From Alphaproteobacteria bacterium (GTDB lineage Bacteria; Pseudomonadota; Alphaproteobacteria; Micropepsales; Micropepsaceae), in the NCBI GenBank assembly GCA_019247845.1, contig JAFBAL010000063.1, positions 1 to 64,000 of the forward strand: a DNA stretch of 64,000 nucleotides. The letters run 5' to 3'. The notes beneath the pieces were generated by a model. The model saw only the letters and a list, made by a program, of their open reading frames with translations, searched no databases and had not been told where the DNA came from. Positions 56,972-64,000 of the stretch are shown here, piece by piece (the stretch's first letter is position 1; every line of letters begins with the position of its first letter). The position numbers and the translations under genes were made by a program.

Positions 56972-57223
56972 ATGCAGCCGGACGTGGACGTGGCCGAAGG
57001 CGTCGCGGCGGTGATCCGCAAGGCGTTCGGCGATCCGGGCCTCGCGGTCACGCGCGCGACCGAGGCCTCGGACGTCGACGGCTGGGATTCGCTTGCGCAT
57101 GCGACTCTGATGATAATGATCGCGCGGAAATTCCGCATCGACGTGACCGAGAGCGAGAGCAACGCGCTGGTGAACGTCGGCGACCTGATCGACCTGGTGC
57201 AACGCAAGCTGAGCGCCCGATGA
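56972..57223 (+). CDS. Acyl carrier protein
   Basis: 83 aa, DVDGWDSLAHATLMIMI phosphopantetheine-site motif. Confidence 0.88.
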   Translation: MQPDVDVAEGVAAVIRKAFGDPGLAVTRATEASDVDGWDSLAHATLMIMIARKFRIDVTESESNALVNVGDLIDLVQRKLSAR

Positions 57224-58128
57224 GCGTAACCGAAGCCCGTCCGGCGAATTACGACCGCATCGTCGGCGCAGAGGGCTGGCAGTTCATCTCCCGGATCGAC
57301 GGCATCGACGAGAAGAACGCGGCCGCGATCCGCCTGAGCGAGGCCGAGCTCGTCCATTGGGCGCGCACGCTCGAGTTCCGCGCCGCCTGGTGCGCGCGCC
57401 GGGGCGCCGCCTACCACTTCATGGTCGCGCCCAACAAGGCGTCGGTCTATGGCGAGTTCCTGCCGCCGGGGCTGGCGCCGTCGCCCGACCGCGATCTCTG
57501 CGCGCTCACGCGCCACCTCGCGGCGAACTCCGACGCGGTGCTGCTCGACCCGCGGCCCGCGCTGCTCGACGAGAAGCCGAAGCGCGACGTCTATTTCCGA
57601 GGCGACGAGCATTGGAACTCGATCGGCGCCTTCATCGCCTATACGCAGCTGATGCGCGAGGTCACGAAGACCGTCGCCGCGCCGATCCTCGCCGAAGCCG
57701 AGCTGAAGGCGACCGAGAAGCCGTTCATGGGCGGACTTGAGGCGCTGGCGGAATCTCCCGAGCCCGAGCGCATCAAGGGCCTGGCGATCAAGCAGGCGCG
57801 GTCGAAGGAGATCTTCGTCAACAAGCGCGACGGCCGCGGCAAGGTGCAGGTCTTCGCGCACGAGGATGCGAGCCTGCCCCGCGCCGTCGTGCTGCGCGAT
57901 TCCTTCGGCAGCTTCATGCTGCCGTTCCTGATCGAGAGCTTCTCGCGCGTGGTCGTGGTCAGCAGCCGCGCGGTGCTGCTCGACCTGGTGCGAAGCGAGA
58001 AGCCCGACGTCGTGATCCACGAGCTGTGCGAGCGCTATCTCGACGCCGTGCCCGACGACATCCGCGCCAAGCCGTTCCGCACCATGTGCGACATCGACGC
58101 CGCCGACCTGCCGGCGCGGGCGGGCTGA
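57220..58128 (+). CDS. AlgX/AlgJ-like SGNH-fold protein (putative O-acetylation-related)
   Basis: GAEGWQFISRIDG, YFRGDEHWNSIGAFIAY, VLRDSFGSFMLPFL. Confidence 0.7.
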   Translation: MSVTEARPANYDRIVGAEGWQFISRIDGIDEKNAAAIRLSEAELVHWARTLEFRAAWCARRGAAYHFMVAPNKASVYGEFLPPGLAPSPDRDLCALTRHLAANSDAVLLDPRPALLDEKPKRDVYFRGDEHWNSIGAFIAYTQLMREVTKTVAAPILAEAELKATEKPFMGGLEALAESPEPERIKGLAIKQARSKEIFVNKRDGRGKVQVFAHEDASLPRAVVLRDSFGSFMLPFLIESFSRVVVVSSRAVLLDLVRSEKPDVVIHELCERYLDAVPDDIRAKPFRTMCDIDAADLPARAG

Positions 58129-58130
58129 CG

Positions 58131-59852
58131 ATGACGGCGCTCGAGGTCTTCGCGAAGCTGACGGGCGTCGATCCCACATCGCGGCTGGGGCCTGCCGCGG
58201 ACGGCGATGCGCTCGATCTCGTCGAAGACGTCTGGTTCGCCAGCGACACCGAGCTTCGCCTGCGCGTCTCGTCGCGCAAGTCGGACGCGCAGATGCGCTT
58301 CTATCAGGCCGACCGGGCGGCGGGCGGACTGGTCGAGATCGGCGCGCTGGAGCTCAAAGGCGACGGTGCGCTTTTCGCCGACGCGGCGACGCGCAATCCC
58401 TTCCTGCCGATCCTGGTCGCGGTGTCCGACGGGAGCGCGGGCGTGCTCGCCTTCCCGTCGCTCTGCCGCGGGGGCGCGCATTACGGCGAGCTGCGCGTGC
58501 TGGCGGAGTGGCCGAGCTACATCACCGCGCTGCGCCGGGTGTCGCGCGCGCTCACCGACGAGTTCCTGGGTTGGCCCGATGCGTCGCCCTTCGCCGTCGG
58601 CGAGCTGAAGATCGACGTGCGCGAGGCCACCGGCGCCGAGCGGATATTCTCCGCCGCGTTCAAGCAATGGCTGCACGAGCTGTTCGCGCTGGGCCTGACG
58701 CTCGACGAGACCGGCCATGCGGCAAGCGACAAGGCGCGCGCGCATATCGAGCGCCGCGCGGCGTCCGAGGCGCCGGCGCGCAATTCCGGCCTCGGCCTCG
58801 CCCTTCCCGCCGACGCGCTTCCCACCATCGCAGCCCTGGTGTCGCGGCGCTTGAGCATTCCCGAGGACGCCGGCACGGCCGTGGGTTCCTATGTGATCGC
58901 GGATGCCGACAGCGGCGTCCCGCGCTGCAGCGTGTCGATGCCGCCCTTGAACGGATTCCTGCTCCCGCTTCAGCCGGCCGACGCGGCGATCCCGTTCCCG
59001 CTGCTCACGCGCGAAGGCGGCGCGGAAGGCGAATGCAAGGCGCCCCCCCTGCCGCTCGCCATCCGTTACTTGAGCCAGTCCGCGCCGCACGAGGCCTCGC
59101 TGCTGTTCCCGGCCGCGCCGGCGGCACAGGTCCTCAAGCGCAGCTTGAGCGGCGAAGAAAAGGCGCGCGCGCGCATCTGCGTGCTCGTGAGCGGCGAGGC
59201 GTCGACCTTCGCCGCCTCTCTCGCGCGCCAGACCCTTGCGGCGCAATGCGAGGTCGTCGCCGTCGACGGCAATGCCGCGATCAACGACGCGGCGGCAAAG
59301 GCGGGCGGCAACTACCTCCTGCTCGCGGACGGCAGCATCGCGCTGCACGACCCGCGCACGCTCGAGACGCTGTTGCTGCTGGCGCAGGAGGACGCGGTCG
59401 CGACGGCGAGCTGCGTGATCCTGCGCGAGACGCGGTTCGAGAAGGGCAGCGCGCTCAGCCAGCGCTCCGGTGGCCTCTATCCCGTCACGGTGTCGCTGAG
59501 CGGCGCGCCCAGCCTGGTGTTCAAGGAGATCGAGAGCCTGGCCGCCTTCCCGCGCGCGACCTATCCGGTCGTGGGCAACTCGTTCCGCCTCGCCCTGATC
59601 CGCACCGAGGTCTGGCGGCAGCTCTGCGGCCTCGACGCGCGCAACTTCCCCGTGGCCAACCACGACGTCGACTTCGCGCTGCGCGCCATCAAGGCGGGCT
59701 ATGTGCATCTGTGCACCTCCGCGGCGACGGCGTCCGATCTCGGCGACGCGGCGCCGCGCGAGCAATCCGACGTGCTCTCTCTCGCCTATCTCCCCGCGCA
59801 TCGCTGGCAGCAGGTGTTCGCGGCATCGGCGGTGATCCGGGACCTGCGCTGA
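58131..59852 (+). CDS. Large hypothetical protein with degenerate glycosyltransferase-like region
   Basis: Uninterrupted ORF coupled to both neighbours; ARICVLVSGEASTFAASLARQTLAAQCEVVAVDGN resembles GT2-type segments. Confidence 0.5.
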   Translation: MTALEVFAKLTGVDPTSRLGPAADGDALDLVEDVWFASDTELRLRVSSRKSDAQMRFYQADRAAGGLVEIGALELKGDGALFADAATRNPFLPILVAVSDGSAGVLAFPSLCRGGAHYGELRVLAEWPSYITALRRVSRALTDEFLGWPDASPFAVGELKIDVREATGAERIFSAAFKQWLHELFALGLTLDETGHAASDKARAHIERRAASEAPARNSGLGLALPADALPTIAALVSRRLSIPEDAGTAVGSYVIADADSGVPRCSVSMPPLNGFLLPLQPADAAIPFPLLTREGGAEGECKAPPLPLAIRYLSQSAPHEASLLFPAAPAAQVLKRSLSGEEKARARICVLVSGEASTFAASLARQTLAAQCEVVAVDGNAAINDAAAKAGGNYLLLADGSIALHDPRTLETLLLLAQEDAVATASCVILRETRFEKGSALSQRSGGLYPVTVSLSGAPSLVFKEIESLAAFPRATYPVVGNSFRLALIRTEVWRQLCGLDARNFPVANHDVDFALRAIKAGYVHLCTSAATASDLGDAAPREQSDVLSLAYLPAHRWQQVFAASAVIRDLR

Positions 59853-61406
59853 TGAAGCTCTGCGTCATCGTGCCCTCGCAGGACTACCTGAAGCAGGCGG
59901 GCGTGCGCATCCGCTATCAGCGCATCGCCAAGCACCTGGAAGAGCTCGGCACCGAGCTCTCCATCGAGGTGATCGACAATTTCAGCCGCACCACGGCGAT
60001 CGACAAGGACGTCTATCTGCTCAGCAAGTGCAACGACGCCCGCGCCTATGTCGTGGCGCACAGGCTGGCCGCGGCGCGCAAGCTCGTCGGCGTCGACTAT
60101 TTCGACGACTATCTGAGCCAGGTGTCCGACAGCCGCTTCGCGCGCATGCGCGACTGGTTCCGCGCCATGGCGGGCCTCGCCGATTTCGCATTGTGCTCGA
60201 CGGAGCGGATGCGCGAGGTGGTGAGCGCGCTTTCGCCCGGCCTTCCCTGTCACGTCATGAACGATCCCTTCGAGCGCTTCGATCCCGCCGCCATCGCCGG
60301 AGTGCTGGCGCAAAAGCTCGAGCGCGCGCGCCGGCAAGGTGCTCGACGTCGCCTGGTTCGGCGTCGGCGACAACACCCATTTCCGCATCGGGCTGCAGGA
60401 TCTGGTCGACATGGCCGAGACGCTGACCGCGCTCGCGGCCGGGCCGTTCGCCGTGCAGCTCACCATCTCGACCAATGCGCGCGCGCTGGAAGCGGACGCG
60501 CTTGCGATGCTGCGCCGCCTGCCCGTCCCCTTCACCGTCCGCGAATGGAGCGAGGACGGCGAGCGCGCGCTGCTGGCCGGGAGCCTCGCCTGCTTCCTTC
60601 CCGTCAGCGCGCAGCCCTTCAGCATCGCCAAGTCGCTGAACCGCTGCGTCACCGCGCTCGCCGGCGGCACGCAGGTGCTGAGCGCAGGCTTCCCGCTCTA
60701 CCATCCCTTCGCCGAGTTCATCTATGACGACCCGGCGGCGCTTCTCGCCGATATCGCGCGCGGCGAGTTGCGGCTGCGTCCCGACACGGCCGAGGCGCTG
60801 GCCGAGCGCTTCGACCACATCGCCTCGCCCATCGGCGAATCCACCAAGCTCGCCCAGTTCCTTCTCGGCCGCCTGATCGAAAAGCGCGCACGTTCGCGCA
60901 TCGCATCCGTGACGCCGTCGCTCGCCATCGTGCACGGCAGGCGCACGCCGGTCTGGTCGCACAAGATCGCGCAGCGCATGGGCCACCTCTCCATCGGCAC
61001 GCCGGTGAGCCCGCCGGAGCTGAACTACGACGTCGAGTTCCGCCTGGTGCCCGGCACCGGCGAGGTCGAGGCGGTGATGACCGAGAAGGCCTGGCCCCTG
61101 CTGCGCCAGGATTGCCAGGCCGCGCTCGAGCCCGCCAAGGCGCGGTCGGGCCGGCCCGCCAAGCTGCTGCGCCTCTCCGGCGACGGAAGCCTTCGGGGCA
61201 TCGCAGACAAGCCGTTCCCGTCGAAAGACGCCAAGCTGCGCACGCTTGCCTCTTACGGCGCGGTGATGGACGGCATGGTGGCGCGCACGCGGCACCTGTT
61301 CCCGGGCATCACCGCCTATGTCTCGGAATTCGACGACGCGCTGATCGCGGCCAGAGGCGAAGGAGCAGGCGAAGGATCGGGCGAAGAACGGAGCGAAGCG
61401 CCGTGA
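59852..61406 (+). pseudogene. Glycosyltransferase-like gene split by an apparent frameshift near 60322-60333
   Basis: Frame from ATG 59852 (MKLCVIVPSQDYLKQAGVRIRYQRIAKHLEELG...AAIAGVLAQKLERAR) loses sense after a GC run; the adjacent frame continues GKVLDVAWFGVGDNTHFRIGLQDLV... to 61406. Confidence 0.7.
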
Positions 61407-62554
61407 CGCCGCGCGCGCAGGTCGTGTTCCTGGTCAACCTGCTCCAGGACGTCAACATCATAAGGCCACTGCTCCATCTGATCGCGGCCGAGCTCGACGT
61501 GCCGCAGGTGCTCGCCGTCACCGACAAGTTCATCGAGCGCGACAAGAACGGCATCTGGGGCGCGGAGCTGCGCGAGATCTCGCAAGCCACGGGCGCCGCG
61601 ATCAGCGTCTACGATTCCGCCTGGACGGCGTATCAGCTGCTGCAGGACCGTTGCGGCGTCATCGTCGCGGCGAGCGAGTCCAACCTTGGCGCGCATCTGC
61701 ACACCCACGACGTCTTCCGAGCCGCGCCCGCGTCCTATCTCAAGCTCACCTTGCAGCACGGCTACGAATGCGTGGGCTTCCTGCAGAACCGCGAGCACGT
61801 GCTGGCGCACGGCCACAACGTCTCGTTCGCGGCCGACGTGATCTGCGGCTGGAGCGAGCCGTCGATGCTGACCTCGGTCGTGGCGACGGAGCGCGCCAAG
61901 CTCTGCGTCACCGGACCGTCGACGCTGATCGAGATCGACGGCGGGCCCGCGCCGGCGCGCACCACCACCGCGGCGGGGCTCGTCTGCGAGAACCTTCATT
62001 CGGTGCGGCTCAACGTCGGCAGCGACACCAAGTCGTCCTTCCTGGGCTCGTTCGGCGAGTTCTGCCGCCATCTCGAGCAGCGCGGCGAGAGCGTGGTGAT
62101 GAAGCCGCATCCCGGCGGCCAATACGTCGTGAAGAACCGCGTCGAGCTTCCGCCCAATGTCGAGCTCAACAACAACCCGATCTACAAGATCGATCTCGGC
62201 GGCTTCGGCTACGGCATCTCGGCGCCGTCCTCGATCGTCATCGACCTCGCCATCGCCGGCGTTCCCGTCGCGGTATGGCGCGACCAGGACGGACGCATGG
62301 ACACGAGCAACTTCTCCGGCCTCGCCTTCATCCAGGAGACGCGCGACTGGATCGCCTTCAAGCGCGACACCGACCTGCGCCGCGCGGCGATCCTCGAGCG
62401 CCAGCGCGCCTTCCTCCAGTCCACACGGTTGCTGATCGAACCGAAGGAGATCCGCCGCCGCTTCCTGTCGCTGATCGGCAACGGGCTTTCGGCCATGGCA
62501 AATGCGAGGCGGTCGCGGCGTCCGTTAACGCAAGCCCATTCGCAGATTGCGTGA
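61403..62554 (+). CDS. Hypothetical protein, glycosyl/glycerophosphotransferase-like
   Basis: GTG start coupled to the upstream gene; VVMKPHPGGQYVVKNR and GFGYGISAPSSIVIDLAIAGVPVAVW pattern as in polysaccharide-polymer transferases. Confidence 0.5.
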   Translation: MTPRAQVVFLVNLLQDVNIIRPLLHLIAAELDVPQVLAVTDKFIERDKNGIWGAELREISQATGAAISVYDSAWTAYQLLQDRCGVIVAASESNLGAHLHTHDVFRAAPASYLKLTLQHGYECVGFLQNREHVLAHGHNVSFAADVICGWSEPSMLTSVVATERAKLCVTGPSTLIEIDGGPAPARTTTAAGLVCENLHSVRLNVGSDTKSSFLGSFGEFCRHLEQRGESVVMKPHPGGQYVVKNRVELPPNVELNNNPIYKIDLGGFGYGISAPSSIVIDLAIAGVPVAVWRDQDGRMDTSNFSGLAFIQETRDWIAFKRDTDLRRAAILERQRAFLQSTRLLIEPKEIRRRFLSLIGNGLSAMANARRSRRPLTQAHSQIA

Positions 62555-62596
62555 CGCCCGCAACCCGTCTATGCAAAAGAAAAAAGCGGACGGGGC

Positions 62597-63295
62597 ATGT
62601 CGCAGCAACCTAAAGTCTATGTCGGATACGACAGCCGCGAGGACGTCGCCTGGCAGGTCTGCCGCCACTCGCTGCTGCGCCATGCGAGCCGCGACATCGG
62701 CGTCTTCCCGCTGCGCCAGACCATGCTGCGCGAGCTCGGCCTCTATACCCGCGCGGTCGAGACGGGCGCCTCCACCGAGTTCACCTTGACGCGGTTCCTG
62801 ACCCCCTATCTCGCGGCGCATGAAGGCTGGTCGGTGTTCGTGGATTGCGATTTCCTGTTCACCGCCGACATCTTCGCGCTGCTCGACACGCTCGACGCCA
62901 CGAAAGCGATCCACGTCGTCAAGCACGACTACACGCCGCGGCAATCGATCAAGATGGACGGCAAGGCCCAAGCCGTCTATCCGCGCAAGAACTGGTCGTC
63001 CTTCATCGTGTTCAACGGCGCGCATGACAGGGTCAAGGCGCTGACGCCGGAGCTGGTGAACTCGGCGCCGCCCGCCTTCCTGCACCGTTTCTCCTGGGTG
63101 CCCGACGACGAGGCGATCGGCGCGGTGCCGCTGGAATGGAACTTCCTGGTCGGCGAATACGACAAGACCCCAAGGCCGCCCGCGGCGATCCACTACACAA
63201 ACGGCGGGCCGTGGTTCGACAACTGCCGCGACGTCGACTATGCCGATCTCTGGAACGCGGAGCACGACCTCGTGCTGGCCGGGCGGCGCGCCTGA
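62597..63295 (+). CDS. Glycosyltransferase (GT8-like / nucleotide-diphospho-sugar transferase)
   Basis: VYVGYDSREDVAWQVCRHSLLRHAS, WSVFVDCDFLFTADI (DxD). Confidence 0.75.
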   Translation: MSQQPKVYVGYDSREDVAWQVCRHSLLRHASRDIGVFPLRQTMLRELGLYTRAVETGASTEFTLTRFLTPYLAAHEGWSVFVDCDFLFTADIFALLDTLDATKAIHVVKHDYTPRQSIKMDGKAQAVYPRKNWSSFIVFNGAHDRVKALTPELVNSAPPAFLHRFSWVPDDEAIGAVPLEWNFLVGEYDKTPRPPAAIHYTNGGPWFDNCRDVDYADLWNAEHDLVLAGRRA

Positions 63296-63352
63296 ACAAA
63301 GCTTCATCGCGCGGACGGAGCGCCGCCATCCGGCGCACGGCACACTGCGCGC

Positions 63353-63778
63353 ATGAATTTCAACCTCCGCCGCCGGCCCAGCTCCGTCCGTCTCGTCGCC
63401 GCGAGCCTGGCCGGCAGCGTCGTGGGCATCGTCGTGCTCATCGCGACGCTCGCGGCCGATTGGGATCGTGTCGCGACGATGGTGCCGCCCGACCAGGGCC
63501 TCGGCGTCACGCTCGCAAGGATCGCGCTCACCGTGCTTCTGGGCGGCACGCTTCCCACCGTGCTGATAGGAGCCGTGCTGACGGCGCTCAAGCGGGCCAA
63601 TGCCGTCACGCTGGTGCTCACCCCGGCCATCCTGTTCCTGCTCATCCTGGCGCGGATCGGCGACGCCGGCCTGGCCTATGCCGTGCTTCCCGCCATGATC
63701 GCGGGAGCGGCGGCGATGCTGTGGCTTCTCGCAACTGCGAAGCCGGCACCCGAGCCGGTCCATCTCGTCTTCGAGTGA
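63353..63778 (+). CDS. Hypothetical membrane protein
   Basis: Four predicted TM segments; no family recognised. Confidence 0.45.
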   Translation: MNFNLRRRPSSVRLVAASLAGSVVGIVVLIATLAADWDRVATMVPPDQGLGVTLARIALTVLLGGTLPTVLIGAVLTALKRANAVTLVLTPAILFLLILARIGDAGLAYAVLPAMIAGAAAMLWLLATAKPAPEPVHLVFE

Positions 63779-63853
63779 CTGGCTGCGCAATCCGGCGTAG
63801 AGTCCGCGCCGTCACGTCAACCCGCATTCCTCCCCGACCTGAGAGAACCAGTC

Positions 63854-64000
63854 ATGAGCGACCTCGAAATCGCCCGCGCGGCGAAGCTTGAGCGTATCGA
63901 AGACGTGGGCGCGCGCATCGGGCTGCCGCCCGAGGCGCTCTATCGCTACGGTCCCTACAAGGCCAAGGTCTCGCTCGATCACATCCGCAAGCTGGGCGCC
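63854..64000 (+). CDS. fhs: Formate-tetrahydrofolate ligase (partial, runs off the right edge)
   Basis: MSDLEIARAAKLERIEDVGARIGLPPEALYRYGPYKAKVSLDHIRKLGA matches the FTHFS N-terminus. Confidence 0.85.
   Translation, partial: MSDLEIARAAKLERIEDVGARIGLPPEALYRYGPYKAKVSLDHIRKLGA

Noticed and set aside
55540-58179. 879-aa minus-strand ORF
   Set aside because: Out-of-frame overlap with the acyl-AMP ligase and antisense to ACP/AlgX-like genes.
1-64000. CRISPR array, transposase, integrase, rRNA or tRNA genes
   Set aside because: None recognised; the only tandem repeats seen are the 27-bp and 29-bp units and coding repeats described above.

Overview
High-GC window that looks alphaproteobacterial by gene content (inference; no marker search run). 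Left to right: hisS-hisZ-hisG; a PQQ/cytochrome c alcohol dehydrogenase; recQ; a YafY/WYL regulator; transporter, hydrolase and prohibitin genes; a PAS histidine kinase. At 13.8-23.3 kb is the most interesting locus. On the minus strand an orphan [NiFe]-hydrogenase large-subunit homolog, with no small subunit and with Ser in place of the first Cys of the N-terminal CxxC, is followed by two tiny paralogous peptide ORFs missing from the ORF track. They share KRL(D/E)ELLAxR...AAAHCSKP. A YcaO-domain gene comes next. Divergent from these is a hypF-hypC-SIS-hypD-hypE-FmdE-like operon that makes the Fe(CN)2CO cofactor, possibly continuing into a PRTase and a VanX-like dipeptidase. I read this as a candidate undescribed RiPP-like or peptide-metalloenzyme system. 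Further right: amidohydrolase, D-cysteine desulfhydrase, racemase, acetamidase and symporter genes; a TelA / SBP-VWA fusion / XpaC / SBP operon divergent from a small exported peptide / YtrA-type GntR / ABC operon; and a large surface-polysaccharide region (rfbCBDA, glycosyltransferases, sulfotransferases, GSCFA, acyl-AMP ligase + ACP, SGNH/AlgX-like). The window ends in the start of fhs. No tRNA, rRNA, CRISPR array or transposase was recognised. All functional calls come from reading the translated sequence by eye; no database search was done.
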